Shown: positions 1 to 9,334 of the stretch, in pieces
Position numbering within the stretch: position 1 is the first letter of the stretch
Layout: each line of letters opens with the position of its first letter
Assembly: GCA_016194505.1 (NCBI GenBank)
Contig: JACQBK010000009.1
Coordinates: forward strand, 1 to 54,167
DNA from: Ignavibacteriales bacterium
GTDB taxonomy: Bacteria; Bacteroidota; Ignavibacteria; UBA10030
DNA: 54,167 nucleotides
Direction: 5' to 3'
Translations under genes and position numbers: made by a program
The notes under the pieces: generated by a model
Database searches by the model: none
What the model was told of the DNA's origin: nothing
The model's input: only the letters and a program-made list of their open reading frames with translations

Positions 1-87
1 CGTGCGCCTTTGGCGCAAGCCCTGACTCCACAACGGAAATGGTTTTTGAGATGGCTTCTAATACGATTATTTGAAGAGAGGCATTCT

Positions 88-1152
88 GTGAGTTCAGAGA
101 ACACAAAATCCAGTTGGGTACCGACTAATCCTTTATATGATCCCAAAAAGCCGATGCAAATCGGCGGGCAGGCGGTCATTGAAGGAGTGATGATGCGCGC
201 GCCCGGTTCTGTTGCAACTGCGGTCCGTCGGGCGAATGGCAACATTGTGGTCAAGAAAGAATCATTTGTTTCTCTGCTGGAGAAATACAAGTTCCTCAGC
301 ATCCCCGTTGCGCGTGGCGCCATTGGCTTGATTGATATGATGTATCTCGGCATCAGAACGCTGAACTATTCGGCTGAAATTGCTATGATGGATATAGAGG
401 CGGCCGAAAGCTCCAAGAAAAATGGGGGCGTTCCGCAAGTTGAAAAAAAGCCAAAAATGCAATCCACCTTTGCTCTTGTTGGAACGCTTGTAATTGCTTT
501 GGCGCTTGGCATCGGGATTTTCTTTGTTACGCCGATCGTTATTACCACCAAGATATTTCATTTTGAACAGCAGGCGTTAGAGTTTAACTTAGTGGCGGGA
601 CTTATCAGAATCGGAATTTTGCTCGGGTATCTTTCGCTCATTTCTCTGATGAAAGATATTAAACGATTGTTCGAATATCATGGTGCGGAGCATAAGTCTG
701 TGTTCGCATTTGAGTTAAACGACCAATTATTGCCGCCCGTAGTTCAAAAACACAGCAGATTCCATCCACGGTGCGGAACGAGTTTTCTTCTTATTGTCAT
801 GTTCGTCGCGATCCTCTCGTTCGCGCTTCTTGATGCCGTGCTTATAAAGTTCTTAGGCGGATTAACGATGGGCATTCGTTTGCTGACGCATCTTCCGTTC
901 ATTCCCGTCGTGGGGGGCATTGCGTATGAGTTCATTAAATTTTCAGCAAAGTACAGCACCACATGGTGGGGAAAAATCATTATTGCGCCCGGTTTGTGGC
1001 TGCAACGGATTACCACAAAAGAACCTGACGAATCGCAGCTTGAAGTTGCCATTGTCGCTCTTCGCTGTGCGCTGGGACTTGAAGATGCCTCCAAATACTC
1101 TCTTGACATGCAGAGTGTTGTCGAGACGAGTTCCCCTGTTGCTTCGCGTTAG
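88..1152 (+). CDS. DUF1385 (YqhQ-like) integral membrane protein
   Basis: This is a predicted inner-membrane protein of the DUF1385/YqhQ family, whose biochemical role is not established. The family signature is clear: [15 protein letters not shown] near the N-terminus, [14 protein letters not shown] in the middle, and a RCGTSF motif followed by hydrophobic membrane segments. The frame is open from TTG at position 10, but I chose GTG at 88 because GAGAG lies about 7 bases upstream and the conserved domain starts some 25 residues later. The preceding DNA also resembles a dispersed intergenic repeat found near 27925. It lies 65 bases upstream of prfA in the same direction, a pairing common in bacteria. 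A start outside the window cannot be excluded. Confidence 0.85.
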   Translation: MSSENTKSSWVPTNPLYDPKKPMQIGGQAVIEGVMMRAPGSVATAVRRANGNIVVKKESFVSLLEKYKFLSIPVARGAIGLIDMMYLGIRTLNYSAEIAMMDIEAAESSKKNGGVPQVEKKPKMQSTFALVGTLVIALALGIGIFFVTPIVITTKIFHFEQQALEFNLVAGLIRIGILLGYLSLISLMKDIKRLFEYHGAEHKSVFAFELNDQLLPPVVQKHSRFHPRCGTSFLLIVMFVAILSFALLDAVLIKFLGGLTMGIRLLTHLPFIPVVGGIAYEFIKFSAKYSTTWWGKIIIAPGLWLQRITTKEPDESQLEVAIVALRCALGLEDASKYSLDMQSVVETSSPVASR

Positions 1153-1217
1153 CTACGCCGGCATTTCCCGTTGTTCAAACTCTAATTCCATTTCTTCGAT
1201 ACGCATGTATAGCAACT

Positions 1218-2285
1218 ATGTTTGATAAACTTGAAAAAATTATTGAGCGCATCTCTGAGATAGAGCAGTTACTCAGCGATCCCGCGGTGGCTTCTGATCA
1301 GAAAAAATTCCGCGACTTGGGAAAAGAACTGAGCATGTTAGAGCCTATCGCTAAGGCATATCAGCGCTATAAAAAAGTTCAAGGCGATTTTAACGGGAGC
1401 AAAGAGCTGTTAGAATCCGTCAGTGAGCCTGAAATGAAAGCGATGGCTCAAGAGGAGTACGATAGCTTGAAGATACAGCTTGCGGCGCTTGAAGAGGAGT
1501 TGAAAGTCCTTCTTGTTCCGCAAGACCCCAACGACACGAAGAATTTTATTATGGAAATTCGCGGCGGCACCGGCGGGGAGGAGGCGGCATTGTTTGCGGC
1601 GGATTTATACCGGATGTACACGCGTTTTGCCGAACGAAAAGGCTGGAAAGTTGATTTGATGGATTGGAATGAAACCGGTAAAGGCGGCTTTAAGGAAATA
1701 GTATTTGCGGTTTCAGGTGAAGAGGCGTACGGCTTTATGAAATTTGAAAGCGGCGTGCATCGGGTGCAGCGTGTCCCTGAAACGGAAGCTCAAGGGCGCG
1801 TTCACACTTCAGCAGCGTCTGTTGTCGTGTTGCCGGAAGTTGAAGAAGTTGAAATAGATATTAACCCTGCCGACCTCCAGTTTGATACGTATCGCGCTGG
1901 CGGGAAGGGTGGGCAAAACGTCAATAAAGTAGAAACAGCCGTGCGTATTACACATAAGCCTTCGGGGATCATTGTTGCGTGCCAGCAAGAACGGTCGCAA
2001 TTCCAAAACCGCGAACGGGCAATGAAAATGTTGCGCGCAAAGCTGTATGAAGTCAAAATGAGTGAACAAACTGCTTCCGTTGCGGCGCAGCGGAAATCAA
2101 TGATTAAAAGCGGCGACCGGAGTGACAAGATTAGAACGTATAACTTTCCCCAAAACCGCGTCACCGACCACCGTATCGGGTTAACGCTGTATAATCTTTC
2201 CGCAATTATTGATGGTGATCTTGAAGGATTGATTGAACAGTTAAGGGTTGCAGACCGCGCAGAAAAACTACAGGCAGAAGCGTAA
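1218..2285 (+). CDS. prfA: Peptide chain release factor 1 (RF1)
   Basis: This class I release factor reads UAA and UAG stop codons in the ribosomal A site and triggers peptidyl-tRNA hydrolysis. The GGQ catalytic motif is at residues 231-233 within [11 protein letters not shown]. The codon-recognition tripeptide reads PET (in RVPETEAQG), matching the PxT form of RF1 and not the SPF of RF2. The N-terminal helical domain ([17 protein letters not shown]) and the C-terminal [14 protein letters not shown] motif are typical. The 355-residue length is normal. It converges with tadA, whose stop lies only one base beyond, so the two genes end back to back without a visible terminator. Confidence 0.97.
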   Translation: MFDKLEKIIERISEIEQLLSDPAVASDQKKFRDLGKELSMLEPIAKAYQRYKKVQGDFNGSKELLESVSEPEMKAMAQEEYDSLKIQLAALEEELKVLLVPQDPNDTKNFIMEIRGGTGGEEAALFAADLYRMYTRFAERKGWKVDLMDWNETGKGGFKEIVFAVSGEEAYGFMKFESGVHRVQRVPETEAQGRVHTSAASVVVLPEVEEVEIDINPADLQFDTYRAGGKGGQNVNKVETAVRITHKPSGIIVACQQERSQFQNRERAMKMLRAKLYEVKMSEQTASVAAQRKSMIKSGDRSDKIRTYNFPQNRVTDHRIGLTLYNLSAIIDGDLEGLIEQLRVADRAEKLQAEA

Positions 2286-2286
2286 A

Positions 2287-2763
2287 TTATTTTCCTCTGT
2301 CCTTAAAAGGAACGTTTCGCACTCTTCCAAAAAATCCCCGCAACAGATCTTCACTTTCTTTATCGCACACTCCGGCAATGACATGGGTCGTGTGGTTTAA
2401 TCGTTTATCCTCAACGATATTAAATAATGTTCCGCAAGCGCCCGCTTTTGGATCGTATGCGGCGAACACCAAAGTGGGAACCCGAGCCATCACAATTGCG
2501 CCCGCACACATCGGACAAGGTTCCAACGTTACGTACAGCGTGCATCCTTCCAACCTTCGTGATTGGAGATGGTTAGCCGCGGCGGTGAGTGCGATCATTT
2601 CCGCATGAGCTGTGGGGTCTTGCAAGCGTTCCATTTGGTTAAATCCCCGCCCGATAATTTTTCCTTCATGCACAACCACTGCGCCGACAGGAACTTCATC
2701 CTGCTCAAAAGCTTTCTCCGCCTCCCGTAGGGCTTGCTTCATCCATTGTTCGTGGGCTATCAT
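2287..2763 (-). CDS. tadA: tRNA-specific adenosine deaminase TadA
   Basis: This cytosolic zinc enzyme deaminates adenosine 34 to inosine in tRNA-Arg(ACG), letting one tRNA read several CGN codons. The zinc and catalytic residues are visible: HAE at 53-55 and PCPMC at 82-86, with GAVVV in the core strand. The 158-residue length is normal. Its natural substrate is encoded in this same window: the tRNA-Arg(ACG) gene at 12853-12926. It is transcribed convergently with prfA. The upstream spacer is long and appears to be shared with the divergent LacI-type regulator. Confidence 0.95.
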   Translation of the reverse strand: MIAHEQWMKQALREAEKAFEQDEVPVGAVVVHEGKIIGRGFNQMERLQDPTAHAEMIALTAAANHLQSRRLEGCTLYVTLEPCPMCAGAIVMARVPTLVFAAYDPKAGACGTLFNIVEDKRLNHTTHVIAGVCDKESEDLLRGFFGRVRNVPFKDRGK

Positions 2764-3151
2764 ATTTTTACCTGAAGTTTTGCTAAACGTCTTGATGTAG
2801 TGCCGGTTCTTGGGCGATTATTCCAATGTTTTGCAAAGCGCCCCAGAATTTTTTTAGAATTTGAAAAAACTACCAAGTGAACGTAAAACTTTAACAAGGT
2901 TGCAAAAAATTGGGTATTTTCAAATTATTTTAGAGACGGAAATTTTTTAAGGTGTATTTTGATGAAAAACAGGCTTATTCAACACCCATTGTTCTAAGGA
3001 AGGGTTTGGCGATTCGACTTTTTTTGCCATAAGAATGCTCTTTCTCAATTGTGGAGTAAAGGAACCAAAGGATAAAACGGTATTAAAGCCGAGAAAAAGG
3101 AGGCATTCTGCAAACTTTTTTCTTGACTCTTGAGGATTTATTTCTAAATTT
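2764..3151. other. Divergent spacer between tadA and the LacI-type regulator
   Basis: This 388-base AT-rich stretch has no gene I can support. A minus-strand frame at 2947-3192 overlaps the regulator start and resembles nothing known to me. A TTGACT hexamer at 3123-3128 has a weak TAAATT partner 16 bases downstream. If that promoter is real, transcription would begin just inside the annotated regulator start, which would favour the in-frame TTG at 3182 as the true start. I found no clean palindromic operator. Confidence 0.4.
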
Positions 3152-4231
3152 ATGGAAGCCCTTCCAGAAAGAAATGGATATTTGCCACCCACAATTTACG
3201 ATATTGCCAAGCGAGCGAAAGTAGGGATTGGGACGGTCTCTCGGGTGTTTAATAATCACCCGAGCGTCTCTGATGCTACGCGCAAGCGTGTCCTGAAAGT
3301 CGCCAACAGTCTCAATTACCAACCGCATCCCTATGCTCGGGGGCTTGCCAGGAAACGCACAAATTCAATCCTCGCTGTTATCCCGTTTTTTACTACGTTC
3401 TTCTTTCTCGAAATTCTTCAAGGGGTGCAAGAAAAGCTGGGCGAACTTGACTGCGATCTCCTTCTCTACGGTGTCCACCATCCCGACCATGTCGAGAGTT
3501 CGCTCCGTCAAAATGTTCTGCGTAGCCGCGTTGATGGTATTCTGTTTTTTTCGATGGCTATGCCCGCGGCATTTGCAAAGCAGTACGCGCAAATGAAGAC
3601 TCCTGTTGTGTTGATTGATACGTATAACAAAGACTTTGATTCATTGACAGTGGAAAATTCATTCGGGGCATTCCTTGCCACGAACCATCTCATTTCGCTT
3701 GGGCATAAACGCATCGGTATGTTGAATGCAAATATCGAAAGCCTTCCTGCGCATCAGCGGCTTAAAGGATTTCAACGCGCGATGAACGAGGCAGAGATTC
3801 CTATTGATCCTTTGTATGTGAAAAAAAGTAGCTCAACGAAACTCGATGGCTTTACACGCGAAGCAGGATATGAATTGATGAAAGAGTTTATCGCGCTCGG
3901 CTCCGAGATGCCCACGGCAATTTTTGTTTCGAGCGATATTCAAGCATCGGGTGCTCTTGCTGCCTTAACTGAAGCGGGTCTTCGATGCCCTGAGGATATC
4001 TCCATTGTCGGGTTTGATGACATTGAGCTTGCAAGCCATCTCGGCATAACTACGATTCGACAGCCGATGGCAGAGATGGGCGCTTTTGCGGCAGGACGTT
4101 TGGCGGAGCGAATGAACAATTTGAATTTACCGCCAACGCATAAAATGTTTATGCCAAGCCTCGTTGTCCGTAAAAGCTCGGCGCCGCCGGTAGTGCGGAG
4201 CGTAAAACAAAAAAAAGTTTCCTTGGTATGA
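3152..4231 (+). CDS. LacI/GalR-family transcriptional regulator of the starch locus
   Basis: This DNA-binding regulator senses a sugar-type ligand. The N-terminal LacI helix-turn-helix is textbook (TIYDIAKRAKVGIGTVSRVF, then NNHPSVSDATRKRVL and NYQPHPYARGL). A periplasmic-binding-protein-like ligand domain follows from about residue 70 to 340, with the family hallmark PEDISIVGFDDIELA. It ends 7 bases before the GH13 gene and probably shares a transcript with it. Regulation of starch or maltodextrin use is inferred from the adjacent GH13-susCDE genes. The ATG at 3152 gives about ten extra residues before the HTH. TTG 3182 is an alternative start that would give the more usual short N-terminus. 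Confidence 0.9.
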   Translation: MEALPERNGYLPPTIYDIAKRAKVGIGTVSRVFNNHPSVSDATRKRVLKVANSLNYQPHPYARGLARKRTNSILAVIPFFTTFFFLEILQGVQEKLGELDCDLLLYGVHHPDHVESSLRQNVLRSRVDGILFFSMAMPAAFAKQYAQMKTPVVLIDTYNKDFDSLTVENSFGAFLATNHLISLGHKRIGMLNANIESLPAHQRLKGFQRAMNEAEIPIDPLYVKKSSSTKLDGFTREAGYELMKEFIALGSEMPTAIFVSSDIQASGALAALTEAGLRCPEDISIVGFDDIELASHLGITTIRQPMAEMGAFAAGRLAERMNNLNLPPTHKMFMPSLVVRKSSAPPVVRSVKQKKVSLV

Positions 4232-4238
4232 AATTTCC

Positions 4239-6128
4239 ATGCAGAGACTAAGCAGTTCGAAAATATTGAGCATGATATTCGGTATTCTTTTAATGAGCAT
4301 GACGATGGACTGTTTTGGAATGGAAAAAAAATCTTCTCAAGGAATCAAAGTCGCCCCGGATGTTCCCCAATGGGCAAAACAAGCTATCTGGTATCAAATC
4401 TTTCCTGAACGTTTTCGAAATGGTGATCGTTCCAACGATCCACAACAAGCCGACCTTATTGGGTCGTGGCCGCATCAAGTTGCCAAAGGATGGCACATCA
4501 GCAACTGGACGGGTGATTGGTATGAGATGCAACCATGGGAAAAAGAAGATGGCAAAGGTTTTTATTTTCATGTGCAACAGCGGCGATATGGCGGAGACCT
4601 TCAAGGCGTTATAGATAAGTTGGACTATATAAAGGAGCTTGGCGTCAACGCCCTTTATTTGAATCCAATTTTTGAATCCCCATCGCTTCACAAATACGAT
4701 GCTACGCTCTATCACCACGTTGATAGTAACTTTGGACCCGATCCGCAAGGAGACGAAAAAATATGGTCGAAAGAAAACCCTGCTGACCCAACAACGTGGC
4801 AATGGAGCTCTGCGGATAAGATTTTTTTGAAACTTCTCCAAGAAGCTCACAAAAGAGGCATGCGTGTTATCATTGATGGGGTTTTCAACCATGTCGGAAT
4901 GACCTTTTGGGCGTTTGAGGACGTGAAGGCAAACCAGCGGAAATCCGCCTTTAAAGATTGGTTTAAAATCAAACAATGGGATGACCCCTCCACGCCGAAG
5001 AACGAGTTTGAATATGAAGGGTGGAATGGCGTTCAGGAGTTGCCCGAAGTTCTAAAAGACAGCAACGGTATTGCGCCGGGACCTCGAGACCATATTCATG
5101 CCATAGTAAAGCGATGGATGGACCCGAACGGCGATGGAAATCCGGAAGACGGCATTGATGGCTGGAGGCTCGATGTTGCCGAAAAAGTGCCGATCTCCTT
5201 TTGGAAGGAATTTCGCCAATGGGTTCGCGCAATCAACCCCGAAGCCTATGTCGTTGGAGAAGTTTGGTGGGAGGATTGGGAAAACGGAAAAATGTTCAAT
5301 GCCGCTCCTTGGCTGCAAGGGGATGTCTTCGATGCTGTTATGAATTATCGTTGGGCGAGGGAAGCATTCCGTTATTTTGCCGGTGATAAAACGAAGATTT
5401 CAACAATGGAGTTCACAAAGCGCCTTCAAAGTCTTTTACGAGATTATCCCATGGACATTAACTATGTCCTCCTCAATTTGTATGATAGCCACGATACAGA
5501 CCGGCTTGGTTCGCATATCGTCAATTATGACCTGTCCTATGATCAAAAGGTGGGGTTGACCGACAATAAAAAATATCAGGTCCGCAAACCGAATGAAGAT
5601 GAATTGAGAACGCAACGACTCATGGTTCTGTTTCAGATGACCTACCTCGGTGCTCCGATGATCTACTCTGGGGATGAGGCAGGCATGTGGGGTGGGGATG
5701 ACCCAGACTGCCGAAAACCGATGTTGTGGGCTGATCTTCAGTACGAAAACGAGCGTTCGCATCCCTTCGGTGGAACACGACCGAACGATGAAAATAAATT
5801 TAACGGGGAATTGTTTCAATGGTATTCTCAACTAACGCACATGCGCGCCGCCCATCGCGCACTGCAGACCGGAACATGCGAATTTCTGCCGACCGATGAT
5901 GGAAAGGACATCCTTGCATACATACGAACGGAAGGTCAATCTCAAATTCTTGTTGTGTTGAATAATTCCCTCGCGCGGCAAGAGGTAACGCTGCAAATAC
6001 CACCGAGCATTCAAGCGAAACAGTGGAGGGGCATTCTTGAGCAAGTGAATATTTCTTCCAAAGAGGGGATAGTCTCCCTTACGCTGACGCCGAAATCTGG
6101 GAATGTATTTGAATCTGTGCAGGAATAA
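4239..6128 (+). CDS. Exported GH13 alpha-amylase-family glycosidase (SusA-like role)
   Basis: This alpha-glucan hydrolase probably acts in the periplasm on oligosaccharides imported by the SusC/SusD complex. A hydrophobic signal segment covers about residues 9-27; Cys25 is not in a convincing lipobox. The four GH13 regions are present: DGVFNHVG (I), DGWRLDVAEK with nucleophile Asp312 (II), GEVWWEDW with acid/base Glu341 (III), and YDSHDTDR with Asp419 (IV). A C-terminal beta domain ends near residue 629. There is no N-terminal CBM34-type domain, so it is not a standard neopullulanase. Specificity (alpha-amylase, cyclomaltodextrinase or alpha-glucosidase) cannot be decided from the sequence. 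Confidence 0.92.
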   Translation: MQRLSSSKILSMIFGILLMSMTMDCFGMEKKSSQGIKVAPDVPQWAKQAIWYQIFPERFRNGDRSNDPQQADLIGSWPHQVAKGWHISNWTGDWYEMQPWEKEDGKGFYFHVQQRRYGGDLQGVIDKLDYIKELGVNALYLNPIFESPSLHKYDATLYHHVDSNFGPDPQGDEKIWSKENPADPTTWQWSSADKIFLKLLQEAHKRGMRVIIDGVFNHVGMTFWAFEDVKANQRKSAFKDWFKIKQWDDPSTPKNEFEYEGWNGVQELPEVLKDSNGIAPGPRDHIHAIVKRWMDPNGDGNPEDGIDGWRLDVAEKVPISFWKEFRQWVRAINPEAYVVGEVWWEDWENGKMFNAAPWLQGDVFDAVMNYRWAREAFRYFAGDKTKISTMEFTKRLQSLLRDYPMDINYVLLNLYDSHDTDRLGSHIVNYDLSYDQKVGLTDNKKYQVRKPNEDELRTQRLMVLFQMTYLGAPMIYSGDEAGMWGGDDPDCRKPMLWADLQYENERSHPFGGTRPNDENKFNGELFQWYSQLTHMRAAHRALQTGTCEFLPTDDGKDILAYIRTEGQSQILVVLNNSLARQEVTLQIPPSIQAKQWRGILEQVNISSKEGIVSLTLTPKSGNVFESVQE

Positions 6129-6190
6129 TTGTGAAAAGTTTTTTTATTTCAACTGACTAATTTTCTCATATAAAATAAAGGAGAAAAAAA

Positions 6191-9100
6191 ATGACAAAAC
6201 CAAAACAAGTAACCCTATTGGCAAATTTTTGCAGTAGCATAATGAGCCATTTAAGTTTAACACTTAGTAGAAATCGTCTATTATCCGCGAAATTTAAAAA
6301 ACGAAACAGCTACGCGGTATGCAATAAGTTTGTGTTTGTTTTTGTGTTTTTGATGATACAAACCGGCTCACTTCTTTTTGCACAGGAGTTGGAGATACGC
6401 GGAAAGGTAACAAGTGCGGAAGATAGAATCGAATTGGTCGGCGCTTACGTTTTAGAGAAGGGTACTACGAACGGGACTGTTACAGATATTAACGGAGAAT
6501 TTAGATTAAAAGTAAAAAAGGGCGCTGTGTTAGTGATATCATTTGTAGGTTTTGCAAAAGAAGAAATACAAGTATTAGAACAAACATATTTGAATATTGC
6601 ATTAAAACTTGAGGTCAAGCAACTTCAAGAGGTAGTAGTAGTGGGAATTGGGTATGGCGAAGTAAAAAAAACCGACGCTACTGGTTCTATTACAGCTATT
6701 TCAGTAAAGGATTTCAGCAAGGGAACAATTACATCGCCACAGGAATTGCTTATTGGAAAAGCGCCGGGCGTTATTGCTAATTCGCTTGGCGGTGCTGCAG
6801 GCGCAGGAACAAAAATCCGTATTCGTGGCGGTTCGTCCATACAAGCCAATAACGATCCTTTAATAGTGATTGATAACATTCCTTTGGAGAGCTCGGGAAT
6901 TTCGGGTATGGCTAACCCGCTTTCAACTATTAATCCAAATGATATTGAGTCAATTACAATTCTGAAAGATGCTTCTGCAACAGCTATCTATGGTTCAAGA
7001 GCTTCTAATGGTGTTATTATCATAAAAACCAAAAAGGCTTCGTTAGCTGGCGAAGCAAAAATGACCCTAAACTATAACGGCAGTTTTTCTTTAGCAACTT
7101 CTGCCAAACTATTATCTGTCTTTACAGGAGACGAATTCAGGGCATTAATTGCAAATAGGGTTGCTAACTATGGATTGACTTCCACAGCGCTAAGCAGATT
7201 GGGAACGGCAAATACAGATTGGCAAAAAGAAATTTACCGAACTGCACCTATAACCGAGCACAATATAAGTATTAGCCACTCTCTCTATTCTATTCCGTAC
7301 CGTGTTTCATTAGATTATTTATACCAGGCTGGGATTTTAAAATTCAATACGATAGATAGAAAAAATGCTACTCTTGCATTGTCACCATCATTATTGGACG
7401 GCAGTTTGACTATGGATTTAAATGCCTCGGGTTCATGGATAAGCAATAATTTTTCAAATAATGATGCGATTGGTTCTGCTCTTGAATTTGACCCAACACA
7501 ACCAATTAAGAATGGGAACACAAGATATGGTGGCTATACGGCATGGACGGAAATCAGCTCTGGTGATCCACTCAATGGCGCACCAAATAATATTGCGACG
7601 CATAATCCTGTCGCTCGTTTAGAATATCGCGATAATACTTCTGATGTGAAGCGATATATTTTAAATGGTAAATTTGACTATAAAATTCCTTATGTGCCTG
7701 ACTTGAAAGCAACTTTAAATCTTGGCTATGACTACTATAAGACAACTGGAAAAGATATTACAAATACATTAGCTTCCTGGTCATACAGAGAGCCTGAAAC
7801 TCAAATCAGAGAGTATGCTCAGAAAAAGACGAATAGTTTGTTAGATTTCTATTTAAACTATAAAAAAGAATTAGGTTTTAACAAAATTGATTTTACAGGC
7901 GGATATTCCTACCAACATTTCTATAATGAAGGAGAAAATTCCAACAGAGCATGGGACCCGACAGTCTCGGGTGCAAAAACAACACCGTATAAAAATGAGT
8001 ATTTTCTAATTTCATTCTTTGGCAGATTGAACTATACATTATTTGATAAGTATCTATTAACAGCAACTTTAAGAGACGATGGTTCCTCGAGATTTTCTAA
8101 AGATAACCGTTGGGGTCTGTTTCCAGCAGTTGCGTTAGCTTGGAAATTAACCGAAGAACCTTTCATCGGAAAATCGGAAATGTTTAATGAACTTAAACTT
8201 CGCCTTAGCTGGGGAAAAACCGGACAACAAGATGTAGGAGGGAACTATTATCCATATATTCCAACTTACACAGCCAGTACGGCCGGCGCTTATTATCAGT
8301 TTGGAGATACATTCTATCCAACACTACGCCCGGATGCATATGATGCAAATTTAAAATGGGAAACCGTAACTTCCTTAAACGCCGGATTGGATTTTACATT
8401 ACTCAATAAAAGAGTATCTGGTTCTATCGAAGTGTACAAGAATACTTCTGATGATTTATTAAATAATATTCCTATTCCTGTTGGCAGTAACTTTTCTAAC
8501 TTTTTGCTTACAAATGTAGGTTCAATGGTAAATAAAGGTGTAGAAGTTGGTTTGAACGTTACTCCGATTTTAGAGAGTGATTTATCGTGGGAACTTGGAG
8601 TAAATTTGACATATAATAAAAACGAGATAACCAAATTAACCTTATCTGATGATCCCGCATATACCGGAGTCAATACAGGCGGTATTTCAGGCGGTGTTGG
8701 AAATACAGTTCAAAAATTTATTGTTGGATACCCTGCAAGAGTTTTCTTCTTGTTTTCTCAGGTACTTGACGCAAACGGGAACCCCATTGAGGGATTGTAT
8801 GTTAATAAAAGCGGTCAAGGAGGTAACGTATCCGGTAATGAGTTAAATAAATATTATTTTAAATCACCTAACCCTGATTATTTAGTAGGTATATCTTCTA
8901 AAGTAAACTATAAAAACTTTGATTTTAGCTTCTCTGGCAGATTGAGCATCGGAAACTATGTATACAATAACAACGCATCTAACAGAGCCCTATATCAACA
9001 AGTGTATAACCAAAGTGGATATTCGTCAAATATCTTAACTGACGTTAACAAGACAAACTTTACTACAGCGCAGTATTGGTCTAGCGTTTATTTAGAAAAC

Positions 9101-9313
9101 GGATCATACTTCAAGCTGGATTATATTAGCCTTGGTTATAATTTCACATCCTTCTTCGGTAATAATCTTAGCGGACGCATCGGATTATCAGTACAAAATG
9201 TTTTTACAATCACCAAGTATTCAGGATTGGATCCCGAAGTTGACAACGGTATTGATAACAACATATATCCACGACCACGCACCTACATGTTCTCAATTGG
9301 TCTTAATTACTAA
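6191..9313 (+). CDS. susC: SusC/RagA-type TonB-dependent outer-membrane receptor
   Basis: This outer-membrane beta-barrel takes up glycan oligosaccharides using TonB energy, together with the SusD lipoprotein encoded next. The order is a long N-terminus with a hydrophobic signal segment at about 47-64 ending FAQ, a carboxypeptidase-regulatory-like domain (about 68-145), a plug with the family signature GSRASNGVIIIKTK, and a barrel ending in YMFSIGLNY with terminal aromatic residues. The 1040-residue length is normal. A strong ribosome-binding site (AAAGGAG) precedes ATG 6191. The gene and the two that follow are clearly AT-richer than their neighbours, with many TTA, ATA and AAA codons. That suggests the transport block was acquired separately from the regulator and amylase. 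Confidence 0.96.
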   Translation: MTKPKQVTLLANFCSSIMSHLSLTLSRNRLLSAKFKKRNSYAVCNKFVFVFVFLMIQTGSLLFAQELEIRGKVTSAEDRIELVGAYVLEKGTTNGTVTDINGEFRLKVKKGAVLVISFVGFAKEEIQVLEQTYLNIALKLEVKQLQEVVVVGIGYGEVKKTDATGSITAISVKDFSKGTITSPQELLIGKAPGVIANSLGGAAGAGTKIRIRGGSSIQANNDPLIVIDNIPLESSGISGMANPLSTINPNDIESITILKDASATAIYGSRASNGVIIIKTKKASLAGEAKMTLNYNGSFSLATSAKLLSVFTGDEFRALIANRVANYGLTSTALSRLGTANTDWQKEIYRTAPITEHNISISHSLYSIPYRVSLDYLYQAGILKFNTIDRKNATLALSPSLLDGSLTMDLNASGSWISNNFSNNDAIGSALEFDPTQPIKNGNTRYGGYTAWTEISSGDPLNGAPNNIATHNPVARLEYRDNTSDVKRYILNGKFDYKIPYVPDLKATLNLGYDYYKTTGKDITNTLASWSYREPETQIREYAQKKTNSLLDFYLNYKKELGFNKIDFTGGYSYQHFYNEGENSNRAWDPTVSGAKTTPYKNEYFLISFFGRLNYTLFDKYLLTATLRDDGSSRFSKDNRWGLFPAVALAWKLTEEPFIGKSEMFNELKLRLSWGKTGQQDVGGNYYPYIPTYTASTAGAYYQFGDTFYPTLRPDAYDANLKWETVTSLNAGLDFTLLNKRVSGSIEVYKNTSDDLLNNIPIPVGSNFSNFLLTNVGSMVNKGVEVGLNVTPILESDLSWELGVNLTYNKNEITKLTLSDDPAYTGVNTGGISGGVGNTVQKFIVGYPARVFFLFSQVLDANGNPIEGLYVNKSGQGGNVSGNELNKYYFKSPNPDYLVGISSKVNYKNFDFSFSGRLSIGNYVYNNNASNRALYQQVYNQSGYSSNILTDVNKTNFTTAQYWSSVYLENGSYFKLDYISLGYNFTSFFGNNLSGRIGLSVQNVFTITKYSGLDPEVDNGIDNNIYPRPRTYMFSIGLNY

Positions 9314-9334
9314 TTTTAAAGAAGGAAAAGGAAA

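Noticed and set aside
2947-3192. 81-codon minus-strand frame between tadA and the regulator
   Set aside because: It overlaps the regulator start and shows no domain or ribosome site. It could be a remnant but cannot be supported.
6129-6190. LacI-type operator or Bacteroidota -33/-7 promoter before susC
   Set aside because: There is a TAATTTTC near 6158, but no TTTG at the right spacing and no palindrome.
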